In this document: one piece after another, positions 42,701-55,400 of the stretch | Numbering within the stretch: position 1 is the first letter of the stretch | Layout: each line of letters opens with the position of its first letter | Assembly (NCBI GenBank): GCA_914767715.1 | Contig: OU612068.1 | Location: forward strand, 33,420,001-33,484,000 | Length of the DNA stretch: 64,000 bases | Reading direction: 5' to 3' | From: Membranipora membranacea | Taxonomy: Eukaryota > Bryozoa > Gymnolaemata > Cheilostomatida > Membraniporidae | The notes under the pieces: model-generated | Told to the model about the DNA's origin: nothing | Seen by the model: the letters and a program-made list of their open reading frames with translations, nothing else | Database searches by the model: none | Program-made: the position numbers and the translations under genes

Positions 42701-45700
42701 ACATCATACTACATCATACTACATCATACTACATCATACTACGTAACTGTGACAGGATAATTATTGCACTTACTGATTGCAGACATCATTACCGACAAGC
42801 TCCAGAAATAATAGGGCAGGGTTATCAATTTTGGGATCCCGTTTGAAAGTTCTCGTTACATTCTGAATTTCAAACGATTCATCACCTGAAAACAAACAGA
42901 TACATATTGTGGGCTAACGCATTGTACTGACTCTTGGAGGTTTCCATTCATTTCTCTGTTGTGTTTAAATTATCACTTTTCAAACATTCACCTTGCATCC
43001 AACAAACACTGACATAATGTCCTTGGGAGTTTCAGCAATGAATGTACAGTGCTGCTGAGATACACTCTATAGTCTATACCTTTCATTGAGAGTAGAGAGT
43101 ATATTCAGACATTAATTTAGCTTAGACCTGCTAATGGTTCATGTGGTTAAAAAACAATCTGTGCTCAAATCATTTTCAATAAAAAATTATTTTCAATCTA
43201 TGAACTGATTATGTAGCTGCATAGTACCCATCATCAGCAGTATATCATACACATACCATTGACTGCGATATTCTGATAATCTCTGTGATTGCAGTGATTT
43301 CTCTTGAGTAGTTTTAAATACATTGACTCTGTTGGTCCTTTGGCTACATCCCATATACTGTCCATATATCCTGTACCTAGAGATAGCTGGGGCCAATCCA
43401 GCTCATTACCCAGAGCAAACGGCAGGGCTGATAGAGATTCCTATATACAAACATACAACATGATGAGCTATTTTAGATGATTGAAGTGAACTAAAAGACA
43501 TTGCCATCAACAAAAATCACAGCTACATAAATAGATAGCCTGCAAAAATTGAGCTTATGTGATTTGGATTTATTTGTTTCATTCAATGATGGGTAAGAAT
43601 GTTAAAACGCAATAAATAAGTGAATAAAAATAAGTGAATTGGGCCCATGTGCGCAGTGGCAGAGCTAGTCAGTGGCAGAGCTAGTCGAGGGGCCGCAGTG
43701 GCAGAGCTAGTCAGTGGCAGAGCTAGTCAGTGGCAGAGCTAGTCGAGGGGCCGCAGTGGCAGAGCTAGTCGAGGGGCCGCAGTGGCAGAGCTAGTCAGTG
43801 GCAGAGCTAGTCAGTGGCAGAGCTAGTCGAGGGGCCGTGTTTTAACCAGTTTAATTGCTTTTAATGAATTCATAATTCACAATAAATTATATTGAACGCA
43901 GCTGAGACCTTTCATCCTATTACATATCAGATCAGTGAGCACTATTAGCATTCCCTGACCTTGGTTAGCTGTGTTGGGTCGAACCACTGCTCAGGAGCGT
44001 GGAAGTGAGCTCCCACAGAGTCACCCATCACCACCAATCCCATCTGTCCTGTACCCTCACAATACATCTCCTCATAAGATTTACCTGTCACATTGTCAAA
44101 CCCCTGTAATATATTAAAATTATTCGAAATAAAACAAACTGAAATGATATGCCTTATTATGTTTTTGGTGGTAAAAAGTAAAAGTCACAAACAAGTGATT
44201 CATTGATCACCCAACACTGATCAAAGAATTAAATCAACCACCGTCAATACTTAAAAACTGTGAGCTGTGTATCCTACATGCAGGGTTTGGATGTTGGGAT
44301 GAAATTGGTATCCAAGGTGGAGATAGTACTTCGTTGTGACCAGGATAAAGAGTCAATTGCGAGGTCAAACTTCAACTTGGGAGACGTTAATATTTAGGGA
44401 ACAGCTGGAACCTCAATAAATAGCCCTTTGGACTTGTGGGTAGTAAATCATTATTTTAGCTATGAGGTAGACACACAGATGCACACTTGACTCGATGGTA
44501 TGACTAAGTTTCTTCGCCAATGTAGAGCTTTCCCTTGGACCTAGTCTGAGACCCTTGCCCCTGTTCGACGTCCCCATACACTCAGGTAAATGGCTTGAGC
44601 TGCCCTATATTTTTCACTTAAAGTCTCTTCGCATGAAGTTTAATTCTCTTGACCATCAAATATGCTATGGATCCAAACTGATTTGTACATACAAATTTTT
44701 GCACAGATAGTAAAGTTTGGTTGGAGTCAACGGATATAAACCAAATTTTAGCTTCATTGCCTCATTTGTATGGGCGATAATAACGACGGAACTGTTTTTG
44801 TTTTGATATGAGGCAGAAAAAAATTCAATCCATAAAGGGTTCTGACACTAATGGTGCCAAATACAAATCTCATATCTATCAATAAACAACAATGTTAATG
44901 AGTTCAAAGGTGAACTCACCCAAATCCCGTTACAGTTAGAGTCATAATCTACATCCTTCAAAAGCTCGGGTCTACAAATATCACAAAACAAATCTTCTTA
45001 GTCATTTCACATCTGATTTGAGATCAGGATTATTTACCAGCACGAAATATATTATTAATCAAGTGACCAGGACACTGTGACATCTGGCAATACTATTATA
45101 TTATGTATTCTGTATCTTCGCCATTATGAAAGAATTTCTCATTCTTACCCAGTGCAAGAGCACTGAAATAATATTATGTATGTACGGACTCTCTGGCCTA
45201 TCTCTAAACCACAAAGAGAAGAGATGTGGACTTATGATCAAATTAATGGTAAACAACTTAGTGATGCAACACAACCCTCAAAAGGTCAGAGTAGGACTAA
45301 CAGACCATCAGGTATATAGTATATAATAAAGAGTATATGTACAGTATAGATAGGCCTAATAACTAACCTTCTACCAGGATATATATCTGGTCTATTATCA
45401 TTACAGTCCTTTCCTCTCCAGGAAGCTCCTCTCAGACTCTACCAGCACAGCAATAGAAATAATCATATATTATACAGAGAGTATTATACAACAATGCTAT
45501 GGGTGTACCCTGATATACACGGAGAGCCAGCATTGAGCTTCTTTTTTCGTTCCAGACATTGACCGAATTGCAAACGAACCGATTCATTTTGTCTACTGTC
45601 AAGTCTGCAGCAAGTTTTTACATTTGCAACACCTTTTATAGGAGCTCCTGCGTAGCTGAACTAAAAGCAAAGTTGGCACTTGATGGTCGAATATTTGTGA

Positions 45701-48700
45701 AACACGGTTAAACCAGGGTTTAAACCAGGGTTTAAACCAGGGTTAAACACTGGTTAAACCCAGACAATTTAGATGGCTCAGTTTGACAGTGGACTAATTC
45801 TACGTTCGCTCATCTTAAGTAAACAAATCTATATCAGGCTATGCTCACGCATATAAAGATAAACTTTAAATGAGATAGTTCTATGTGGTGTTAGCTGTAA
45901 ATCACAGCAACAGACAAAGAAATGGATATCCAAAATATATAATTATTGCTTACATCAGAGGTAGAGTGATAATCTCCATCTAAATCATCAGCAGGCAGGT
46001 GTCCCTCAAAAGTTCTAATAAATAAGAAGAATGAGGAAATAAAACGGATGGGTCTACCAGAGACAAAATCATGTATTTTCGCGGTTTATCCCGCTTTTGG
46101 CATGAAGAAAGGTTTTATTACGCCTGTTATAAATGACGGAGCAGTTTGCGTAACTTATCATGTGACCGACATTGAGGAGTGGGTAATTATAATCACATGA
46201 GAGGTATTACAGAGTCAACGTCTTCATGTGTTGAGAGTGTTAACCACTACTAACCTGATATGTCTCAGAACAAAAAGTGGGTGTTGACTGAGGGCAACCG
46301 TGTTACTCAACCGTATATTGTCCTTTATTTGACCATGAGATTTGTACACAAATTAGCTCAACTAATTCAGGTCTGCTAACTTTATTAAAAGTCACAATAG
46401 TCTCACTGGAGAGTGAACTATGAGTATACATAAAAATGTATTATTCTATGTGAGAAATGAACATGACTAATAAACTGTGGCAGACCTATAAATCTTACTT
46501 GACTGGTGTTCGGCAGAATGAGAGGAGTGATATACCTAGTACCTACAGGCTGACACTTACACACAGTCTACCACGATCTTATTCAGTCATCTTATTTGGT
46601 CTGGCTCAGCAGATTATGATTGGTGCTTAACTGACCTGAACACCTGAACATCATACTTGGTCACCAGTTTATGTGAATAAGACGTACTACTCTTACGTCT
46701 TATTCACATACTGGTGAATAGATAGTATGACAGTGATAATCAATGAGTATTACTCACTGCGAATTTGGCTAAAATATTTCCCTGAACACACTGAGTATAC
46801 TTACTTATCAAATGTATAGCAGACCAGGTTCATCACAGGGAGGTCACAAATATTCCAGTTACCTTTCTCAGGTTTGAAAAGTCCCTGAGTAACAAAGGAA
46901 CAATCAAAATTATCACCAGTATGACCGATTGTGGTTTACCTTATGCAACAACAAGAAGATAGCCAGCATTAGCAGTGTAGACAATTCTCTTGGATCACAT
47001 GCTTTCTCATTGAAGTTATGAACACAGCTGAACTAACTCACAGAGTAAGCATATATCTTCTTACTATGTGACTTAATTAATAGACATTCAACTGACTAGT
47101 CTTTACTCAGGTCCAAAGTGATGATTCATTACACTCTATCAAATCAGTGGTCAACAATGAATCAACATCAATCATGGGACTCAATGGATCAATAATTTTG
47201 CTGAAATTGAAGATTGACAATGACTAGCTTACAGCAATAAGAGAAAAAGCTAGGACTGTGAAATTTACATTTACTGGAGAGTGTTATGAGTATACAACAC
47301 AGGAGTAGGACACACTTTATTATGACCTACCCGATGTAGAAGGTGTTTATGTGTTCTCTGCTGATAATGATATATTCTCTTCTCATCAAACTGTAAAGAA
47401 ACTCAATCTCTGATATTTGGATTTTGCATTTCATCATTTATAACAGTACTAATGTCTATAAGTCATAACTTAGTTCTGGTGGGGGGGTCTTCAGTTAAAA
47501 AGTGAAGAAATCGTTTTTGATCGGTCCTTGCTGAGATGAGCAAAACCAGTCAGAGGTCTCAAAGGACTCTCTCATTCTACACAAAAGGGCCTCTTGGATC
47601 AACGCCAAAGAGAGATGAACTACTGAGTAAAATGATCACTGTAATTAAGTTCATATAAGTTCCTATAAACATGATAAACAATAACAGTACTTGTGAATGG
47701 GTGTGTAGACTGAGTGAATATAATACCACACACAAGTAAGCTGAGTATCATCATGATAATCTTAATTACTTACTTGAACTGTTTTCTTATATAGAGCACA
47801 CATCTTCTGCCCTTTCTGCTTGTGGCACAAGCCAAGCCCTCGGCATATATCATCAGGATTAGCACTTTCAGCCACCCTGTAAGCAAAACCTCTTAAATAA
47901 GCCTACTGACTTAGCAATGAATAGGAGTGAAGGCGTTGTTGTATGGAAGGAGCTTGAATCGAATTATTGTGTATCACTGACATTTCGCAAATTCAAATTT
48001 TGTGACATGACAAGTGGAAAAATAATATCTGATCGTGAGTATTAGTCATAGTAGACTAAGATCAATTGAACTTACATGTCTACTATAAGTGGGCCAAGAA
48101 GCTGTGATGTTATCTGACATGGTTTTACGAAGTTCCCAGGTAACTTTTGGCAGAAACTATCGATTGACTCGACAATTGTTTCATTATTAACCTCTGCCAG
48201 CTGGTCAATCAGACTGATAAGTACTGTACATGCTAGAAAACAAAGAATTAAGTCCAAAACCAACAACATACAAACAATGAATACATCCACAAATTAAATT
48301 GACCTCATTCTTGACATTTATTATTACATTATTATAGAAAATAAAATACATAGTAATAAAATAATAGTATGGTGGGGGGTCATACATACATGACAAGTTG
48401 GCAGGTCAAGAAATCAGGATGTACCAGCAGACGAACTCCACACCCGGATTACCACTCTGCGTCCCCGAGATCGGGTGCAATTTAGGCCTTGTTTATCATA
48501 GGGAGAACAGCCTTAACAACAGTGGTAGGTTAGGCTCAGGTATTGGAAAGCTGCATCCAAGCAGTAATGGTAATAAGCAAATACACGGTATATGTACTGT
48601 GATGGTAGAAAAACACGGTTTACCAAGCAAAAGTTAGCTTCAAAATTTTCTGACTGGTGGAAGCTGAAAAAAGGGAGGAAAAAGGGAAGGGATTGGAATT

Positions 48701-48988
48701 ACCCTAAAAGTGACTGGGAGCCTCCCTACCAAATAGGGAGACTTGTCATGTATGGGGGGGGGGGGGTGGGTATGTTCCCAGCATAGGACAATCCACACTT
48801 ATATAGGCCTAACTCTCATTCCACTGGATCTCAACTATACAAACTGCCTCACTTCACTTACTTGCACATTCCAGACCTCCATCAATTCCCCTCCTCAACT
48901 CCAAGAATCTGTGGTTAATCACTCCATGAGCAGGTAGAACTAACACCAGAACAAGTATCGATATTGACACTAAATTACTGTGTACCAT
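39797..48988 (-). CDS. AOAH: Acyloxyacyl hydrolase, complete, 15 exons, 574 aa
   Basis: Secreted/lysosomal lipase that removes secondary acyl chains of bacterial lipid A and acts on phospholipids. Exons (minus): 48988-48862, 48232-48076, 47876-47774, 46884-46805, 46014-45954, 45438-45368, 44971-44920, 44103-43960, 43440-43257, 42885-42774, 41870-41768, 41266-41111, 40936-40774, 40231-40149, 39925-39797. All GT-AG, every phase agrees, sum 1725 nt; human is 575 aa. Residues 1-22 are a signal peptide (ISILVLVLVLPAHG). A saposin B domain follows (ECATCTVLISLIDQLAEVNN to CALYKK). Next come Ca-binding Asp/Asn-rich loops (DDLDGDY, DCNDNRPDIYPGR, DSNCNGIW). The GDSL lipase domain has the nucleophile in VVMGDSVGAHFH (Ser246), ELDWPQLS, KRNHCNHRDYQNI, VGNDVC, MADGNFLY and the catalytic Asp-His in SVDGFHPN (Asp526, His529). 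It ends KKTFGDQGGY, like human. All catalytic residues are present, so it should be active. It probably handles bacterial LPS from food or symbionts; that is inference. Confidence 0.97.
42297..42740. repeat. Perfect 10-bp minisatellite, 44 copies, in an AOAH intron
   Basis: ACATCATACT is repeated without any visible difference from 42301 to 42740, with a diverged start (CTCATACT) just before it. It lies in the intron between the exons at 42774-42885 and 41768-41870, ending only about 33 bp from the exon's splice donor. Confidence 0.97.
43654..43837. repeat. Compound minisatellite of 16-bp and 26-bp units in an AOAH intron
   Basis: The short unit S is CAGTGGCAGAGCTAGT; the long unit L is S plus CGAGGGGCCG. 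The order is S L S S L L S S L, making exactly 184 bp. Part of a higher-order S-S-L pattern is visible, with one variant. GC-rich against AT-rich flanks. Confidence 0.95.
45707..45771. repeat. GGTTTAAACC-type short repeat in an AOAH intron
   Basis: About four degenerate copies of TTTAAACCAGGG, with palindromic GGTTTAAACC-like cores, closing with ACTGGTTAAACCCAG in the opposite sense. Confidence 0.7.
46661..46717. repeat. Long hairpin in an AOAH intron
   Basis: TCACCAGTTTATGTGAATAA continuing to GACGTA, a 7-nt loop CTACTCT, then the near-exact reverse complement ending CTGGTGA. The arms are 24-26 bp with one or two extra T residues in the left arm. Confidence 0.9.
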
Positions 48989-49460
48989 AATTTATACTAA
49001 TTCAACTTTGCTCTGTTGACTTTTGGAGGAAAAAGGACCAGGACAGAATGGTTATCTGCTCAAATGCTAGCACAATTTGAAATGAATTTGCCTGTCCCAA
49101 TTTCTCACTCTCTACTATCATCTGACAATTATAGACTGAATTCGGTATGATGCAGGCAAGATGATGTATTATCATGGGCTATGAAAAATATAATGCCTCC
49201 TATAAATATGAACTTTGGCCTGCTTCCAAATATAGACCTTATAAAATACCTTTTGTGTCGGAATCTCACAGTTTACATTGTATAACTCGACAAAATAAGA
49301 TCAGTTTGTTGTAGGTCTCAATATAACCGCTTCATTTCAAAAACAAGAAACCAATGCTAAAAGAACTTGGAATTTGCTGAGAGTGGGAAGAAATCGCCTA
49401 TTTCTTGCTGCCAGAAGCAATTGAAATACAGACATCCACTGATCCTCTAGCAGCTTTAGG
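48989..49460. promoter_or_regulatory. Shared head-to-head promoter region of AOAH (-) and ANLN (+)
   Basis: Only 472 bp separate the two start codons. The spacer is AT-rich with TATA-like strings (TATAAATATG at 49201, TTATAAAATACC at about 49229) on the plus strand. Both 5' UTRs and promoters must fit here unless there are untranslated upstream exons. Not CpG-rich. Confidence 0.6.
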
Positions 49461-52400
49461 ATGGACCCATTCACCCAGGTAAGCTTGTTTGTAGTTTCAA
49501 ACTGGCATTGTGTATATGTTGATTGTTTTGTTGTTCTTTTTAATGTTACATTCATTCATTCAACATTCACTAAAAAATATAATTTATTTTATCATAATTA
49601 AATGAACCTCAAGCTCAACATTTTGTTTTTATCATGAATTCAAATCAGTAAATCACCAACCTATGATATATCAGTCACACAAATTGACACTTATTGAGTT
49701 TACATTGTTGGATCCATTCCTTGGTTTGAATTTTATGTTGTTGGTTACACCAAGGAAGGAGTACTCCTCCTTGGACTTGGTTGAACTAAAGTTAACTCTC
49801 AGCCATTACCTACTCTATCTATACACTCTGAAGCAGTATTTTTCTGGCTAATCAACGCAACGTCAACTGCTTAGCAGTTAATTCTTTGAAATTGATAGTG
49901 CTTCAAATCTGTCCTTTGTCAACTACTAATCCAAACCAATGGCAATATTATTACTAATCTAATGGCAATATATATTTGAAGTAGAGTAGGCCTTACCAGG
50001 GGGGGGGGGGGGCTCTCAATTGGCACCAGTCAAAATCACAATCACTATGGTCCCATGCATCGAATTTGTGGTTCACTCCAATTTCGAATGATGAATCCTA
50101 ACCATTCCCATGATGGGAAAACATGAAAAGAATCTGCCGCGGCCGGGACTTGAACCCCTTTGAAGTCATTGTGTGCAAGCGCGCTAACCATGTTCAATTC
50201 TACAAGGTATGAGTATTCGCGTCCAAAAAGTCATTTGTCACAATCGGAATTTGACTTTAATGCCATTTCCATGGGGTGATTACTCCTGAAATCCTTACGA
50301 AATCGACACATGGGATCATAGTGAATATGATCGCTCACTCGCTGAGTGGGCCATACCTGTTAGGCTCTCGCTTTCAGATCCTCAGTCAATTGATGGAACT
50401 ATATACATTCTTAGTGAGTGATTTTGTCTAATTGAAAGACCAAGTGAGTGATAATTTTCAGCGACGTGATTGTGATAGCTTGCATTAGTAAAGCATCGCT
50501 CTTTCTAATTGAAAGACCCCCCAGGGAGGGCATCTCACCGATCAATCAATAATATAATATCTATCTATGATTTTAGTTGTAAGTTTTGTTGAGGTAGGCC
50601 TATATATACATCTTAATTGAAATGTTAGGAGTAAAGTGATTGAATTTGAATTTCATGGAGTTAAATTAGTATTCTTCCCCAGCTATTTGTGTGATACATT
50701 GCTCGCTGCAGTGCTGCATATCTTCTATAAAAACTGAAAGGATCATCAATCCAGTGTCAGTATTTATATAATATGCTAATTCAACTTTATCCTTCAGAAA
50801 CTTCTTGAGAAGACGAGGCAGAGGCGTGAGCAGCTACAGCAGAAGCTTCAGTCAACACCGACAGCTGCAACTAGAAAACGCAAACCATTACAAGTAGACA
50901 CCTCACAGAACACCAACAGCGATAAGACACCTCTAAGTGGTAAGCTATGGTTGTCCTGATAGTGCCTGGAATATGTACTAAACCTGACTTTAAGAACAGC
51001 TAAGCATCTAATGTACTCCACGCATGCTCTGTCCTCATGGTGTTTCAACTTTTCAACTTAAATGTTATCATATCCATCAATGCCTCACACATTCGATAGT
51101 ACAGTCTAAGTTTCATTATGGATATTGTAACTAGCTGAGATATAACTGGGTGACATTCTCCAGGTGTATTTGTGAATCGAGGATGTTTTTTGGGCTGTTA
51201 TTCTTGAATAGTGTTACGCAGTAAAACATAGGCAGCACAATTTTTACAATGCAAATAAAGGGAATATTTTTTTCTCCCCCAACAACATAGAAGTCACTTT
51301 TTTAGCCAATTCAAATCTTGGTAGTCAGATTGGTTCACATTTGTCATCAATTGAAGAGCACAAATAACTTATTCATTGGTTATACTCCTTGATAATATCT
51401 GCATGATTGAATTTTGTGAATGTGAATACTGCAAAAGCATTTGAATAACCCGCCACAATTTGATACTGATAAATTCCAGTGCTCCAGGTATTTGACAGCT
51501 GCTGTAGAGTGTGCTGATTATGATTTGTCATGGGATCATAATCACAATGCAGCAACCTGACCTCACTCACATGAGAATCATATTATGTACTTTTATTACC
51601 TAATCTTCTCTAGAGGAGTTGCAAAATTCTACCCTAATTGAAACAAAACCCCAACTGATTATCATGGATAGATAGAGTTAGTTTGTCTGTTTGAATATCT
51701 CAATAAACAATGACGTCAGGGTATATCTTGATTTGAATGATGAACATCCATCAAGTTTGTGATCTCTATGTTGCTTGGTCTTGCAACTAAAGTGATTTTT
51801 TTCATCAGGGTCAAAAGTTTTTCAGTACATCATAAAGATATTGTGTTCTTTAACTGGTGTTTTGGTCTGAAAACACATAATATTAATAATCTGTTTCTTT
51901 ACCATCACTTCATTGTGTGTTATCAGTTTATGTGGTCCTTGTGGATATATAATTTAGATACTGAAAATGTTGAAGAGAAAAGGCGAAGATCATCTACCCA
52001 GCCAGAGTCTAAGCCCTCTGTTGATAATGAAAACATGACTACCAAACCAGTCAGCCAGGCTGAGAATGTTCACAGTGAAGCTGAAGGTAGAGCAATGTTG
52101 TAAATTATATAAACATGACACTTTTACTTCAAGCAACGATAGCAAGCATCAGTTTCTCTGTCTATCCTAACTGTTCTGACGCGTCCCACTAAAGCTTATG
52201 ACCTGCTCCTACCCATTGAGTTGTGTTGAGCTTATTTGTAACGGCCCGGGATTACAATTTGTTGGATTGTGGTGTGTGTTCATTCATTGTTGATATGGAG
52301 CTGTAGATCATAATATCTAATGCTTGTTACTGTGCTTATTTTTACCCAGTAGTTTGTTGCTGGTTTTCTTTTGCTCTACCTATCCGCTTATAAACTGAAT

Positions 52401-55400
52401 GCTTGATATTGTTGCTTCTAGTAAATGTCTGAAATGTAGAAGAGGAACACCAGCTTGGCACCTTGTGTTGAAATTTTACTGGTTCATGCCTTGGCATGTT
52501 CCACAAACAGGGGCTGATGTGCTGGGAGAAACTCTGTTTAGTTTGCCCCTATTTTGTGACATGGCCCATTCAGAGGTGGGCTACTGTAATTTTGGGTACA
52601 TACATACTTGGTGTTTCACCTTGTTATATTTTTGTTATGCGCAGTAGACTCTGGTGTAGGAAGTGAGAATGTTCCGCGTCAGCCCTCAGTCACACGGGGC
52701 TCCTCCTCAGATGAGCCCTCACCCCAACCCTCCACACGTCGGGGCCGCCTACAGAAACTAGCATGTCAGATCAACAACTGGGAGGATGACCTCTCACATC
52801 CAAATACCAGGTATGGGGATATATAATGAAAATATGGACTGTCAGTGATTTTGAAAAAGAGGCGAAATCTTAATATAGCCCCAAGGATGTAATAATTCCC
52901 CCATTTATTAACCATGTATGAATAAATGATACGATACCAACTTGGACCTAATGGGTAATGTTATAGACAAGTAATATGTATGATATATTACATTACAGAC
53001 CAGCATCTCCAGAGAAGAAGACATGGCAGCGTCCAGCTGCTGCTGCCGCTGACGAAGCCTGTATGTCAGATAGTGTGATGTCATCATCATCTGTGTCTAA
53101 CACTAACGGTAATGTGAGAATGGAAGCAGCGAACAACAAACCTCCGAAACCACCTAGAGCTTTCCAGGTTAGAGACTCATTATTTGTGACATCTTTTAAA
53201 TAGGTTATATACTAGGATTGTGGAACAAAAATATTCATCGCATTAACTCATATAACACTTGGAATATGAGGCAATTTACAGAGAGCTCACTATAAACAAC
53301 AACTACATACTAGAGAAAACCCGGACAAATGGTATAGTTTGTGTTTGACCTTGTACCCTTTGAAATTTTCTCACAAACTCAATAAATGTTTTTAGAGTGA
53401 TACGCCTAAGATTGAGGAGTTAACATCAGAGCCCAATGCCAGACGCTCTCCAAGGTTCAACAAACAGCTCAGTGATAAATCAGTGAATAATGCTTTTGCA
53501 TTTGGTAGTGCAGCTGTACCCAGTCCATCAAGAAGTTCCCCTGCTCGGTAAGACATTACTATATGTTCAACGTGACCACTTAATTATCTATGTGATGTCC
53601 TACAGAAAAGGAAGTAACTTCGTGTCGGTGTATTCGTTATTAGTCTTAATTGTATCGTCTATATTTTATATATCTTTGGCCTGAAAATATAAGTTTGAGT
53701 GATTGCAGGTTGATCAAAATTGGACAGTCTGAATAAAATGTTTTCGTGACATGGGTCTTCAGAGTAAAATTATTTCTCTTCAGTATGATGATTTACACGT
53801 ATATAACTGCGTGGTGTTTTGTTTTTACCAGACCCCCTCAGCCGAGACAGACTACTGCTGTGAAATATTCAGAGTCACGCAGCTCACAGTCTGATGATGA
53901 GCCTACTAAGAAAGCTGTAGCTGACAGGTTCTCCATGTGGGAGAAAAAAATGACGGGGGATGCATTGACACCTCTGAGACAGGGAACTCCTCTAAAGGGA
54001 CTAAGGGCTACACCTGCAAAACAGTCAGGTAAATATTCACCTTGCCTGAAAGTTACTCACTGCGTCATATGTGTAATGTAGTTCTGTACTTAGGACTAGT
54101 CCAGGAACAATATGAGTGTTTGGAGTTGTCTGACCGACACTTGATTTAAAATGGGGGAGACTGATGGTTTTTGAACGATTTCATCACAATCCGAATGCTC
54201 AAGCTGGAGAGGTTGGGCGGGAGTAATTTAAGTATTGATATATGTCATTTACAAGTTGTTTTCTCAGCTCAGTGGTATATTCAGTTTAGTGAATATACCA
54301 AAGGATTTTGTTGTTTTATTCAAGATTTTTTTTGTTAACAACATATCAGTGAGGCTTTTAATGAGATGCTTTACTGCAGTTATTTGACCAGCTTAAAAAG
54401 GTGATTATGCTATGTCTGTTGTAGGAGATGTGGCTCTCATAAATATAGAAACTGTAACTGTAATGAATATGAGCTATCTCATTACTTCTTAGTTCTCTGA
54501 TCATAGGACTATCTCAGCTCAGTTTGCATCATCATATTAGTGTTTGTTTGATATCAAATACTGCATTATTTGGGATAGCTTATATTGCTTTTTGTTCAGT
54601 TGCTTGTAACAACATAAGTTAGATAGCCATGAGAATAGCAAGAAACAAACTATCGGGAGGCAATAATATGCCTAGAGCAATTAGCCAAGCATGAGGTGTA
54701 ATGTGTCGGAGAATGTCATAACTACTACCGACCCTATTGTGGTGAGTTTTCTCAGTAGCCTCTCATGGTCGGAGCTTGTGCTTGTGCTTCAGGTAATAGT
54801 TGTCTGTATATATGTAGTGTTTAATGGAGCACCTGCGTCACAGCAGTCTCAGACTACAGAGTATAAGCCTGTAACAGCAGCTCAGAGTGAGACCAGGCAG
54901 AATAGACCTGCTCGTAGGAGGAGTAGAAGTGCCACCCCTAATCTACAGACACCTGAGAGAGAGAAAACAGGTCAGTGTGTACATAAATCATAGTGATGTA
55001 GTATAGGCTTGTGAAATTCATACCTTAATTTGTCACATCCATTGTTGGTTTACATCCATCTCAGCATGGAAGTGTTCAGTGTGCTTGTATAACAACTAAT
55101 TATTTCTCCTTCTTGTGTTGATTATTCTGGTTGTTTATTATTTTCAGCAAATCTTCATGGTATCAATATTAATATGACAGATCATTTTTGTGTCGTTAAC
55201 TAAGATTTGGATTTTCTGGGGTCAGTATCCAGACAGTTTATTATTTGAGGTGTTTATTGCCATGGAATTCACATAAATCATTTGACAGTCACTACAAAGT
55301 GAAGAATAACCAGAGACTATAGTCTCTGGAATAACTACACACAACCAGGATTTATCTGTCATTGCCTCACAAGCCACCAGCCATGTCAGTATGATCAGTC

